Source: Candidatus Pristimantibacillus lignocellulolyticus (lineage in GTDB: Bacteria > Bacillota > Bacilli > Paenibacillales > Paenibacillaceae). Taken from it: a stretch of 64,000 bases of DNA. Position 1 is the first letter of the stretch; every line of letters begins with the position of its first letter. Location: assembly GCA_023639215.1 (NCBI GenBank), contig CP097899.1, positions 3,468,001 to 3,532,000 on the forward strand, given 5' to 3'. Below, one piece after another: positions 8,807-19,200 of the stretch. Below the pieces are notes generated by a model. It worked only from the letters and a program-made list of their open reading frames with translations. It was not told the DNA's origin and did not search any database. The translations under genes were made by a program, and so were the position numbers.

Positions 8807-10924
8807 ATGCAGGGATTTGCTATATTACCAGGACTACGGTTTATGTGGAAGGATAGAGAGTTTCTCGTCAGGAAAAATTTACTTCATGACGAAATTGAAG
8901 TGACCAATTTGTCTTACAACTTGGTTGAAATATATTCTGTAAACGAGTTGCTAGAAGCTTGGAACGAAGAGCAGCTAATTGTTAAACGGGATTATTCCGT
9001 GAAAGAAGCAGAAGTAACACAACATGATGTCGACATGTATAGCAATGATGAATGGAACGTCATAAATAAACGATATAGGATATTAGAGCCTATCTTACAG
9101 GGAGAAGTAAAACCTAAAGATTATGTAGGCTATATTAACTCTCTCCCCGGTGATTTAAGGACATTTGTCTCCTCTGTGTCTACATTATACCGATGGAAGA
9201 GACGATGGGATGAAACTCACGATAAACGAAGTTTGTTGCCGCGAGACAATCTGAAGGGATCCAAAACATTTAAGATCCCGATAGAAATACAACTTATCAT
9301 CGAGAGATTATTGAACAAGTATGATAAAGAGGGACTTGATGTATCCAATCGAAGAATACACATGGAAATGAAGGAGGAACTTAAAAAGCTTAATGAGACT
9401 CGACCTGAGGATGGTAAAATCACCCCGTGTGGAAAAGCAACAACCAACCGGGTAATTCAACATCTAAGGAAGACGTACTTAAAGGATCGCGCTAGACATG
9501 GTACCGTTCAAGCAAATTTAAATAAATATGGCTCTACAGCTGAAGTATATGTAGAAAGGCCACTTCAGCGGGTGGAAATTGATTGGACCCCACTTGATCT
9601 ATTTGTAGTCGATACTCTGAATTCCAAGAAGGAACGATTTCATTTAATTCATGCCGTTGATAAAGCAACTGGTTATGGACTAGGATATGAACTGTGGTTG
9701 GGAGAACCAAACGCAAAAGCAATAAAGCAGTGTTTACTTCATGCCATGCTGCCCAAAACGCATATTCGAACGTTATATCCAAGACTTCAACACGATTGGA
9801 CAGCATATGGCAAGCCGGAAGTAATCGTAGTCGATAACGCCAAGGTGAACGATGCAGCGGATTTGGAAGAATTTTTTGGGCTAATTGGTATTGAAGTTCA
9901 GTTCTGTCCTGTGAAAGCCGGGCACCAAAAGGGGACAATTGAGCGCATGTTTCGAACCATGAATGAAAAGATTTTCCACAGTATTCCCGGTACCAGCTTT
10001 TCAGATCCTAAGATGCGCTCTCTCTATGACTCTACTGGAAAAGCGTGCCTAACGCTTAAGGCACTACATGAAATTATTCATATTACTATGGTTGATCTTA
10101 TCGCAAATGATTATAGCCTTTCACGTGGGGGAACACCAGCATTCTTATGGGAGCAAGGACTTAAAGACTGTAGAGTGCATAGAACGCTCCCTATGCAAAA
10201 GAAGGATCTAATTATGCTATTATCAACCGGAATCGAATATCGAAATATTACGAACAAAGGTATTGAACTGGAAGGCCAATTTTTCCAAAGTACGGATTTG
10301 ATGCTGTTATTGGATCAAATGAAGCGTAAGAAGAGAGATACAAGTGTCCGGATACGGTTTAACCCTTCGGATATGCGAACAATTTATGTATTTAATGAAG
10401 AAAGTGACCAATATCTCGAGGCTAAACCTGTTCGAAACAGTCTACGAAAGAAACATATCGATGAAAATCATCCGGTTCATTGGGCTCAATTGAAATATCA
10501 TTGTCATCGGAAAAATAAAGAATATAACGAATTTGACACAACGCATTTGGTGTATGCTTATCAGAATGTGGAAGCTATTGTCCAAAACAGTCGGAAAGAA
10601 ATCTCTCAACTAGAGAAATTACCCGATGATCAGAGAGCCGTTGAACATTATAAGCATCTTTCTTCAATCCAACTACTTCATGAAGCTCAAATAGCTCCGG
10701 AGAAACTTGAAACATTAAAATTTTTAGGTGAGATATCACCGATTGTAGAGGTTCAATCTATAAGGACGGCAAAGAGGGGAAATGGGAATTTAAAATCAAA
10801 TGATACGATTTCTCAGAATTTCGCGAGTTTAGCAGTAACTGAAGTAATCAAAGCAACTACTGATTTACCTCCATTACTTTTCGAAGATGAGTTGGATGAT
10901 GATTGGGGAGTTACATTTCGTTAA
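8807..10924 (+). CDS. tnsB: TnsB-type DDE transposase
   Basis: TnsB binds the transposon ends and joins the 3' strands to the target. In this 705-residue protein the rve catalytic core carries Asp259 (RVEIDWTPLD), Asp343 (IVVDNAK) and Glu379 (GTIERMF), giving the DD(35)E spacing of the Mu/Tn7/retroviral group. An N-terminal helix-turn-helix region (about 85-210) should bind the end repeats. A Mu-type C-terminal beta-barrel and an acidic tail (FEDELDDDWG) that may contact TnsC follow. No active-site residue is missing, so the enzyme looks intact. Confidence 0.92.
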   Translation: MQGFAILPGLRFMWKDREFLVRKNLLHDEIEVTNLSYNLVEIYSVNELLEAWNEEQLIVKRDYSVKEAEVTQHDVDMYSNDEWNVINKRYRILEPILQGEVKPKDYVGYINSLPGDLRTFVSSVSTLYRWKRRWDETHDKRSLLPRDNLKGSKTFKIPIEIQLIIERLLNKYDKEGLDVSNRRIHMEMKEELKKLNETRPEDGKITPCGKATTNRVIQHLRKTYLKDRARHGTVQANLNKYGSTAEVYVERPLQRVEIDWTPLDLFVVDTLNSKKERFHLIHAVDKATGYGLGYELWLGEPNAKAIKQCLLHAMLPKTHIRTLYPRLQHDWTAYGKPEVIVVDNAKVNDAADLEEFFGLIGIEVQFCPVKAGHQKGTIERMFRTMNEKIFHSIPGTSFSDPKMRSLYDSTGKACLTLKALHEIIHITMVDLIANDYSLSRGGTPAFLWEQGLKDCRVHRTLPMQKKDLIMLLSTGIEYRNITNKGIELEGQFFQSTDLMLLLDQMKRKKRDTSVRIRFNPSDMRTIYVFNEESDQYLEAKPVRNSLRKKHIDENHPVHWAQLKYHCHRKNKEYNEFDTTHLVYAYQNVEAIVQNSRKEISQLEKLPDDQRAVEHYKHLSSIQLLHEAQIAPEKLETLKFLGEISPIVEVQSIRTAKRGNGNLKSNDTISQNFASLAVTEVIKATTDLPPLLFEDELDDDWGVTFR

Positions 10925-10951
10925 ATATACTTTGCAAGAGAGGGAAGACGA

Positions 10952-11995
10952 ATGAAATCAACTACATTTAGTTCACTCAATGGAATAGCACTAACTTTCA
11001 GTGAACCTGAATATAAAGAAAGAATTGAACATGTTAAGAAAATCATCGTGAGGCATCCGCAATATGAAGAAGTATATAACGAACTCGAGGAAGTGCATAT
11101 CACTTCGCAGGGATCTGTACAAGCATCACAACTCAATCTAAGTGGCCGGACAGGTGCTGGGAAAACAACCATAGTAAAGCAATACGTAGAGAGGCATCCA
11201 AGAAAGTTAACAGATACGGGAACAATCATTCCGGTATTGTATGTAAAGGTTCCGCCTCGATTAAAAACTCCAAAAGCCTTAGCATCAAAAATTTTAGGGG
11301 AGATGGGCGATTTATTCGCAAACTCAGGTACTGATGAGGAGTTGGGCAGAAGTATCGTTCAATTTGTTCGTGATTGTCAGACAGAAATGATCATCCTTGA
11401 TGAATTTCAACATTTGATCGATCGGGATACCCTTAATGTTCTCGCTACGGCATCGGATTGGCTCAAGTTACTTACAGAAGAGTTAAATATTCCAGTTATC
11501 TTATGTGGACTACCAGAATCGAAAGATATCTTTGAATATAACGAACAGATAGATGGGAGATATCCGAGAAGAATTATATTGGAACCATTTGGTTTTGAAG
11601 AGCAAGCACAACAGAAAAAATTCCGATTATTCTTAAAAAAGCTAGATGGGGAAATGCCATTCTCAGAATATTCGAACCTTAGCGATCCAATGTTAGCATC
11701 TAAAATCCATTATGTAACTGAGGGGGTACCACGCTATATTAAAGATATATTAATCGAGGCGACAAAAACTTCATTAAAACGCGGAATTGATTACATAAAT
11801 GAGGATTCACTTCATGATGCCTTTCATCGGCTAACTCGTTCCAATCAAAGATATGCTATTAATCCATTTGGGGACGCACGATTTAATTACTTTGACGCTA
11901 TAGAGATCAAAAGAAAAAAAGAGACTGCATTTATTAATTCTCAAAACGACAATTCAAAGCGGAATAACAAGAAGCAAACAAAAAAAACTTCATAA
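10952..11995 (+). CDS. tnsC: TnsC-type AAA+ ATPase
   Basis: TnsC/TniB couples the target selector to the transposase and polymerises on DNA with ATP. Walker A is GRTGAGKTT at residues 65-73 and Walker B is IILDEFQH with Asp150-Glu151. The C-terminus is basic and low in complexity. The start lies 27 bases after tnsB and has a GAGAGGGAAG ribosome site. A clear terminator follows, so tniQ1-tnsA-tnsB-tnsC form one unit and the second tniQ is expressed separately. Confidence 0.9.
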   Translation: MKSTTFSSLNGIALTFSEPEYKERIEHVKKIIVRHPQYEEVYNELEEVHITSQGSVQASQLNLSGRTGAGKTTIVKQYVERHPRKLTDTGTIIPVLYVKVPPRLKTPKALASKILGEMGDLFANSGTDEELGRSIVQFVRDCQTEMIILDEFQHLIDRDTLNVLATASDWLKLLTEELNIPVILCGLPESKDIFEYNEQIDGRYPRRIILEPFGFEEQAQQKKFRLFLKKLDGEMPFSEYSNLSDPMLASKIHYVTEGVPRYIKDILIEATKTSLKRGIDYINEDSLHDAFHRLTRSNQRYAINPFGDARFNYFDAIEIKRKKETAFINSQNDNSKRNNKKQTKKTS

Positions 11996-12010
11996 TTTAC
12001 TACATCTCCA

Positions 12011-12042
12011 AACACCTGTAACCTACAGGTGTTTTTGTTTTT
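12011..12042 (+). terminator. Terminator of the tniQ-tnsABC operon
   Basis: AACACCTGT (12011-12019) pairs perfectly with ACAGGTGTT (12025-12033) over a five-base loop, followed by TTTGTTTTT. It begins 15 bases after the tnsC stop. Confidence 0.85.
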
Positions 12043-12067
12043 AAAAGATAAATATTACATTTTTATT

Positions 12068-12101
12068 CTAGTATTGTATCGTATCATTGCGGGAATACTA
12101 G
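12068..12101. repeat. Inverted repeat in front of the second tniQ
   Basis: CTAGTATT (12068-12075) and AATACTAG (12094-12101) form a perfect 8-bp inverted repeat with 18 bases between. It occupies the promoter zone of tniQ2 and could be an operator. The sequence differs from the TGTGACT palindrome at the first tniQ, so a different protein would bind it. Confidence 0.4.
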
Positions 12102-12126
12102 ATTCATAGAGAGGAGATAATAGTAC

Positions 12127-13818
12127 ATGTTGATTAATAGGCCGAATCGTTATACGGATGAGAGCACGTCTAGTTATTTATATAGATTAAGCAGAGCCAA
12201 CTATAGACCGATTGGTGTATTGCTAGCATTCTTTAGGATTTCAAGAGCAGAATGGTTAAAGAATATGTTTTCGGACAAACAGCTTTCCTATATTGCATCG
12301 CATATTAATAAAAAAAGTGATTTGTATCAGGGAACCTACCATAATTTTCTGAATTTAATGGGCCACAATAACGATTCACATCTGTTGAGCAATCGAATGA
12401 AATATTGTCCAGATTGCTATAGAGAGAACGCATATCATAGAACAATTTGGGGTTTTAAACCGATAACGATCTGTTTACGGCACGCTTCAAGATTAAGGGA
12501 TACTTGCCCAAACTGTCAGAAACCAGTTGTCATGGATCAGTTCATGAACGGCTTTTGCAAGCAGTGTAAATACGTTTACCATCAAACAAAGTCACTATCG
12601 ATCTCTAGTGACTCAATAGAATATGAACTGCAAAGTGGGCTTCATGCAGCACTAATGCATGAAGCTAAAATGTTTAGAAATATTGGCGGATTAAACCTAA
12701 ACCAATTCTTAGTTTTGGCCTATCATTCCTTTCACTTGCTGGAAGAATTGCCATCATTCCTCAATGAATCTAAAAAACAGATCAGAATTTTTCATAACCG
12801 TCGTGGTGGCATGCAGCAAAATGAATTATTAGCAGAAGCCTATAATCATGTTTTCTGGATGTATCATGACTTTCCATATCGGTTTCATCTCGTCTTATCT
12901 GAGTTTTTAAAGAAGCCAAGAAGGAAGCTGTATGTACAGAAGAAAACGTTCGAAGCTTTATTTGATTTAGAAGGTTTTGATTTAATCAAAAATGAATATG
13001 AACTATTTTGGGTTAAGGAGTTGGAGAACGGCACTGTTCGAAAGGATCTGTCGATATTTAAACAGAATCAAGATTTATTGCTTTCAAAAAGACATCTACG
13101 AAAAGAAGAAGTTAAGCAGCTTACAGGAATGTCTTATCCAAAATTAGAGTCACTTCATGAATCTGGTCAAATTAACATTATGTCACGACAAAGGGGGAAA
13201 ACTACCCAACATTTTATTGAGAAATCTACTATTGACCATCTGAGTAAGGAGAAACAAAACTACATAAATAAGAGAGAGGCAGCACAAATTTTAGGTATTC
13301 AGAGGAATTCTATTTCTCAACTTGTTAAGGAAGGGCTTTTGGATGAAGTTCAAACTGCATTTAGTCAGCAAAAGCTTATTCTGAAGGAAGAGGTAGTAAG
13401 TTTATTAAGAAAATCACGAGGAAGGCTAAATCCTATTATGGACGGAATCAAGTATCAACAAGTACTGATTAAGTACACTGTAAACGGATTAACTATTTCG
13501 AAGCTATTAAAATTTATTCATCGAAAGGTCTTGATCCCAAAATTATTGATTGCTAATGGAAATTTATCGAACACTTGGTTTCGGGAAGAAGAGTTACTAC
13601 GATGTGTAGAAATCTTAAAACAAGAAAAGCAAATGACTAATGGGATGTATATGCATGACGTTATGCACTATCTGAAAATTGGAGAAAGTAAGATGAAGAG
13701 ATTAATGGAAAGCGGGCAACTGGCACCGGACAAAGTAATCGTATGGAAAGACGGTAGAAAACGATATTTATTCAGTAAAAGTAAAGTGGCTGTTTTTAAA
13801 AAGAATATGTCTAAGTAG
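12127..13818 (+). CDS. tniQ: TniQ/TnsD-family target-selection protein 2
   Basis: This 563-residue protein has the same opening (MLINRPNRYTDESTSSYLYRLS) and zinc-finger pattern as the first TniQ: CPDCYRENAYH near 98, CLRHASRLRDTCPNCQK near 118-135, and FCKQCKYVY near 145. The C-terminal half carries helix-turn-helix-like segments such as YINKREAAQILGIQRNSIS near 380. It has its own ribosome site (GAGGAG) and lies beyond the tnsC terminator. Elements with two TniQ/TnsD proteins often use one for a fixed chromosomal site and the other for different targets. Which is which cannot be told from sequence alone. Confidence 0.85.
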   Translation: MLINRPNRYTDESTSSYLYRLSRANYRPIGVLLAFFRISRAEWLKNMFSDKQLSYIASHINKKSDLYQGTYHNFLNLMGHNNDSHLLSNRMKYCPDCYRENAYHRTIWGFKPITICLRHASRLRDTCPNCQKPVVMDQFMNGFCKQCKYVYHQTKSLSISSDSIEYELQSGLHAALMHEAKMFRNIGGLNLNQFLVLAYHSFHLLEELPSFLNESKKQIRIFHNRRGGMQQNELLAEAYNHVFWMYHDFPYRFHLVLSEFLKKPRRKLYVQKKTFEALFDLEGFDLIKNEYELFWVKELENGTVRKDLSIFKQNQDLLLSKRHLRKEEVKQLTGMSYPKLESLHESGQINIMSRQRGKTTQHFIEKSTIDHLSKEKQNYINKREAAQILGIQRNSISQLVKEGLLDEVQTAFSQQKLILKEEVVSLLRKSRGRLNPIMDGIKYQQVLIKYTVNGLTISKLLKFIHRKVLIPKLLIANGNLSNTWFREEELLRCVEILKQEKQMTNGMYMHDVMHYLKIGESKMKRLMESGQLAPDKVIVWKDGRKRYLFSKSKVAVFKKNMSK

Positions 13819-13952
13819 GTAACTCGTTAAAAAGGGAAGGAATCAGGAGTTAATAAATTCCATCAATTAGAAGCATATTGGTGATTGCTTGAAAATATAA
13901 AACTAACTAACCACTAATGTGATGCTATTCTATTAGATTTGTTATAAATGGT

Positions 13953-14009
13953 GATCCAAAACAAAGAGGAAAGTGATAAAACGTGCACTTTCCTCTTTGT
14001 TTTTGGATC
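13953..14009. terminator. Terminator between tniQ2 and the Wadjet operon
   Basis: A 22-base arm (13953-13974) pairs with 13987-14009 with a single bulged T and a 12-base loop. The right arm includes TTTTT and the left arm, read on the other strand, is also T-rich, so it may act in both directions. It separates transposition genes from cargo. Confidence 0.8.
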
Positions 14010-14218
14010 TTATGGAAATCAATGTTTTATGTTCTTTTCTCGCGTAAAAAAAGGAAATAATGGTTAAATTGTCGAAATGTATAATATGTGATTTGAATCG
14101 ATCTTGGGTTGTTGAAATACCTAGAAAAAATTACAACCCAATGAAAAACGACACAAACACTATAAAATTTCCTATATCGTATCTGAAGAATAGAAAACTG
14201 ACAAAAGGAGGGGGTCTG

Positions 14219-15595
14219 GTGCCCCTATTTGATATAATTCCTGATTCCTTCTTCTCCCTACTATCCTCCAAACATCGACATATCTATTTGAGGGCTCTTT
14301 TTGTTGTTCAGGAATGCTTTCAACGAGAAATAACCGTTCGCAAGGATGATTTGGTATCTATGCTGATATCATCTCTTGAAGATCAGATATATTACTACGA
14401 CGGCGAAGAAAATGAGTTGCTTGAGACGAACGTCTCTGAGCGGGCGCATGCCCTTTTAAGAAAATTCCGGGAAACGAGATGGCTAGAATTGGAGCAGGTC
14501 TCCAATTCTTTTGATGAACACTATATCATCCCGGATTATTCCTTAAAGATTATTACTGTGCTAAAGGATATTAATGATGATCAGCAGAAGGATTACAATT
14601 CGATCGTTTCATCTACCTATTTCACATTAAGAGGTGTTGAGCAAGAGAAAGGGGAGTACGCATACGATGCTCTTGTTCAAACCCACCGGATGACGTTTGA
14701 ACTCCGTGATAACTTAATTCGACTATTGAATAATATGCGCCGATACCATCTCATGGTCCAAGAAATATCTGAAGCCAGCGGTATTCTTCAACAACATTTT
14801 GATATATATCAAGATGCTGTCAATGAGAGGATCTACCACCCACTCAAAACATTTGATAGTGTAGATCGTTTTAAGGTCAGCATTACCCGAATTTTGCGTT
14901 CTTGGGTGATAGATGATCAATTCATTGAAACGATGTCTTCTCGATCGAGAAATTCGAATAAAGCTTCTGTTCAAGAGGAGATATTACACCAAATCAACGA
15001 AATTATCGATATCTACACGGTTGTATTGCCTAGGCTAATTGTTGAAATTGATCGTAAGCACAATGCCTATATACGGGCTACAGTTCAAAGGTTTCAGTAT
15101 TTAACGAATCGTGATCGCGACTTTAAAGGTCGCTTAATTTCAATATTAAATCAAACTAGAAAATCAAAATCCATTGAGTTTATAAATGAACTTAATAAAT
15201 TTCCTTTCTTCAAAACGGAATTTATTAATGAAGAGTCGTTATTTAAAGGGCACAAACGGAGACAACTCCATGAGCCCGATGATGTGGATGATCCAGAACT
15301 AGATGAATCTCTTATGAATCAGGAGATCAATCATTTAAAAGAAAAAGCAAAGAAGGCAATTACACGCAAGAAAGTAGTTCAATTTATCGAGCAACTGCTT
15401 GAAACTCAGAATGAACGATCCAGTCGGGATCTAGTGTTAGTTGACATGGATGATTTTCTTAGCACAATTATGTCCGTTATTATTAGCGACGAGAACGACA
15501 TTCCTTTTGATGTTGAATTTCTTGAAGGTGATGTTCTCATTAACGGATACCGAATTCCGAATATGTTGTACAAGAAGGCGGGTGAATCCCATTGA
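14219..15595 (+). CDS. jetA: Wadjet JetA (kleisin-like subunit)
   Basis: The GTG at 14219 is chosen because a perfect AAGGAGG site lies seven bases upstream and JetA proteins typically start like this one (MPLFDIIPDSFFSLLSSKHRHIY). The frame stays open back to 14060, but that extension has no ribosome site. JetA is the kleisin-like bridge of the Wadjet SMC complex, which extrudes and cuts small circular DNA such as plasmids. The 458-residue product is mostly helical with long Lys/Glu-rich segments. It overlaps jetB by four bases. The Wadjet subtype cannot be fixed by eye. Confidence 0.88.
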   Translation: MPLFDIIPDSFFSLLSSKHRHIYLRALFVVQECFQREITVRKDDLVSMLISSLEDQIYYYDGEENELLETNVSERAHALLRKFRETRWLELEQVSNSFDEHYIIPDYSLKIITVLKDINDDQQKDYNSIVSSTYFTLRGVEQEKGEYAYDALVQTHRMTFELRDNLIRLLNNMRRYHLMVQEISEASGILQQHFDIYQDAVNERIYHPLKTFDSVDRFKVSITRILRSWVIDDQFIETMSSRSRNSNKASVQEEILHQINEIIDIYTVVLPRLIVEIDRKHNAYIRATVQRFQYLTNRDRDFKGRLISILNQTRKSKSIEFINELNKFPFFKTEFINEESLFKGHKRRQLHEPDDVDDPELDESLMNQEINHLKEKAKKAITRKKVVQFIEQLLETQNERSSRDLVLVDMDDFLSTIMSVIISDENDIPFDVEFLEGDVLINGYRIPNMLYKKAGESH

Positions 15596-16236
15596 AGTTC
15601 CTAGAAACATATGTGGGTTTTAGTGAATCAGAAAAAGAGTTGTTCGCCAAAGTTATTAATGTCCTTCTGTCTCATACATTTGTCGTGAGAGACAGTATAA
15701 ACCCCAAAACTTATTCTATTTCGACGAATCGTGACTTTCATTTCATTGCTCGCTATCAAGATGAGATTCAGGAATATCTCTTGTTGTCTGGATGGAAACT
15801 GGAAATCGATGAGGTTTATGGTTTCTGTTCTGTTTCCAATACCTTTGGGAGTCAAAGAAAAACCTTGGATAAACTGGAGACCGTGATACTATATGTTCTT
15901 CGATTGATTTACGAGGAAGACCGTGAAAAGCTTCAGCTAAGTCATTATGTGATAACATCTATAGGCGAATTAATGGGGAAAATTGAATTATTCCGACTAT
16001 ATGAAAAAATACCAAAAAAAACTCATTTGAATGAAGCACTCCAAACTCTCAAGTACTATCACATAATTGAACGGATGGATGGGAACGACATGAGTGAAGA
16101 CTCACGCATAGTCATCTTACCAACTATTTTGCAACTCATAAATAATGAGAAGCTTCGGAACCTAGAATCGTTGATAATAGAATCAAATGACGCAGAAGAC
16201 TTATCTGTAGGGGAAGAAATGGAGGGATTGCAATGA
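15592..16236 (+). CDS. jetB: Wadjet JetB (KITE-like, DUF4194-type)
   Basis: The start is a TTG at 15592 overlapping the jetA stop codon, with a GGCGGGTG ribosome site nine bases upstream. The 214-residue protein resembles MukE/KITE winged-helix subunits. It contains a conserved-looking central segment (LETVILYVLRLIYEEDREK) and an acidic tail. It would bind JetA and stabilise the SMC ring. The stop overlaps the jetC ATG (ATGA), indicating tight translational coupling. Confidence 0.88.
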   Translation: MKFLETYVGFSESEKELFAKVINVLLSHTFVVRDSINPKTYSISTNRDFHFIARYQDEIQEYLLLSGWKLEIDEVYGFCSVSNTFGSQRKTLDKLETVILYVLRLIYEEDREKLQLSHYVITSIGELMGKIELFRLYEKIPKKTHLNEALQTLKYYHIIERMDGNDMSEDSRIVILPTILQLINNEKLRNLESLIIESNDAEDLSVGEEMEGLQ

Positions 16237-19200
16237 AACTCTTAAATAGGGTTTACATCAGACATTGGCACCATATTATCAACCAAACAATCCCTTTTTC
16301 TATGCTGAATTTTTTAACTGGTAAAAATGCGGCCGGTAAGACAACCTTTATTGATGCATTGCAGTTTATATTAATTGGTGATAAAAGAGGTAGTTATTTT
16401 AATAAGGCTGCTAATGAGAAGGCTGATCGCTCATTGAAAGGTTATCTCTTTGAACTAACTGGTTATAATGACAACACCTCCAGTTACGTATATAAACGTG
16501 AAGGAAAGACCTTTAGCACGTATTTAATGGCTGAATTTCATGACACCAAGCTTGATTCCTTTTTTACCATCGGAGCGGTATTTGATTGTTATAAGGATCT
16601 AGATTACGAGATGAGATACGTCGTGTTCGAGGATAAGTTGCCTGATCATGCTTTTACCCAAAACAATAAACTCATGAATTTGGATATGCTAAAGTCATAC
16701 TTTCAGCAGAATTACCCTATACAGACTTGGGAAATGGTCGAGTCACCCGAACGTTACCAACAATTAATGAAAAAACTTTTTGGGCCTATTAAATCTAATT
16801 TTACTGAGCTATTACGTAAGGCCGTACCATTTTCACCAATAATGAACATAAAGGAGTTCATTACACATTTTGTTTGCAATTCACAGGAAAATATCGACAT
16901 TGAGCATTTGAGAGATAATATTCGACATTATAAAATATTGGAACGCCAAATGATTCAAATCAAGAAGCAGATCCAACAACTTGAGCAAATTGAGGAGAAA
17001 TATCAAGAATATCTAGGCTACATCAATCAAGAGCACCTCCATCAGTATTACTTAGATCAGGCAAATGTAGATAAGAAAAAGGAAGCAATTGAACGCTGTC
17101 TATTGGCTATTCATGACAACAAAGAAGCGATTCAGTTGGAGGAAGATCATCAAAGGAGCTTACATAGCCAAATCGCTCTAAAAAAGTTGGAGTTATCGAC
17201 ATTAATTGAATCAAATGCCTCTATAGAGAGTGCGTGGAATAACCTTAACCAGCGTTTTACCATTGCGAAAATGGAACTAACCGCCTCTGAATCTGCTAAG
17301 CATAAGGTGGAGAACACGATTGGACTGCCACTTAGAAAGTGGAAGGCGCTGATTTATGAAATACGTTCATATAGTTCTGAACTTTCTATTTTATCCGAGT
17401 TAGAGAATGCGGTTCATCATTTTTCTCATAATTATGAGAACACCCCGTTCGCTTTCAAATATGAAGAAATCAATTTTCTAAACAATGTGATGAAAGACTT
17501 TTTATCAGAGATTAGACTAGAAGTAGCGTCCCAAGTCAACCAACTAAACACATTGAAACAACAATTCCAAACTATCGAGACAAAATTAACTTCATTACGA
17601 AACGGAATCAAAGAATATCCCGAACTGGGTGTATCTGTTTTACGAGATGAGATCATTGCGAGACTGAGTAAGAAGTATCAAGAACAAGTGCATATATCCG
17701 TTTTTTGTGAGCTATTAAAGATTAAAGACCCTGTTTGGACAGATGCAATTGAAGGGTACCTAAACACTCAAAAGTTTCATTTAATTGTAGACCCGAAATA
17801 TTTCAAAGATGCATTAAATATCTATGATGAAATCAAACATGAGAAAAAACTCTATAATATTGGTCTTGTTGATGTGAAAAGGATTATGGCAGTCCACCCG
17901 CGCACGATTGAGGGTAGTTTATCCGAGGAGATCATTACTGATGACCCATTTGCAAGAGCTTATGCAGATTTCTTATTAGGCCAAGTCATGAAAGCTTTTC
18001 ACGTTAATGAATTCGAAAAATATAATCGCGCCATTACTCCAGGATGTATGTTGTATCAGGGGTATGTCGCCCGGCAACTTCATCCCAATTCATACAAAAC
18101 TCCATATATTGGACGGGACGCCATTTTGGTGCACATTCAACAATGTGAAGAGCAACTTGATGTATTACAAACTGAGATGGATCACCGTAATGAAAAATTT
18201 AGAGTTTATCAAGTTTGGTCCAACCGTGAACCGTGGAGTACCGCTGAATTATCGAGTTTGTTTAGTACTGATTCAACAATAGGTTATCTTCAGTTGGCTG
18301 TACTGTTTGTAGAACTTAAACATAAACTTGAGGCGGTGCAAAGCGAACTTTTACGTTTTGATCAAAAGGAACTCCTCAATTATCAGGATGAAAAACAATT
18401 TCTAGAAGCTCGAATTCAGGAAATGGAAACTATCATTTCTGATAATGACAAGAAAATAGGCAGACTTAATCTAGCATCAGAAACGCTTGCACAGCAACGA
18501 ATTGATGGTGAAACCGCTGAAATCGAATCCAGAAAATTGGTCGAATTATCATACCCACTACCGTGGCGAACTGAACTTGGTGAACCCTCATATAACGAGG
18601 TGCTTAAAAAATGGGGAAGCTTAAATAAAATGATATCTATAATCGTTCCAATTATGGATGAAATTAGAATGAACAAGAAAGAAGGATTTGATAAGGTCGT
18701 TCAGCTGCGGGATCAATATAGATCCGATAACAAGGGGTGCTCATTAAAGTATACCGACTTAACAAACGATGCCTGGCTAAACGAACTAAACCAACTCCAG
18801 GATACTGCTCTTTCTAGCTACGAAGATAAAATTAATCTAGCGAAACACAGAGCGCAGGTACAGTTCCAAGAGGACTTTATAAGTAAATTACGCGCGAATA
18901 TCGAAAATGTCCGCGATGAGATAAACGATCTCAATCATTCAATTGCTAATTATCCGTTCGGTAGAAATAGATACGAATTCGATATGCGACCTAATCCACA
19001 GTATATCGAGTTTTATAAGATGATCATGGATGATCTATTAGTTCAAGGTTTTACGCTGTTCTCTTATGAATTTATGGATAAACATGCTGAAGCTGTTGAC
19101 TCGCTATTCAAGCAGATTCTTGATACGGGTGAGGATTACTCTCCTGAACATTTGAAGAAATTAGAAGAGAATCTGGCAAAGTTTGTTGATTATAAGACCT

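Noticed and set aside
9534..9938. 134-residue minus-strand gene inside tnsB
   Set aside because: It lies opposite the transposase catalytic core, and its composition is that of a reverse-frame shadow.
14060..14218. N-terminal extension of JetA
   Set aside because: The frame is open, but the ribosome site and the usual JetA N-terminus both place the start at the GTG at 14219.
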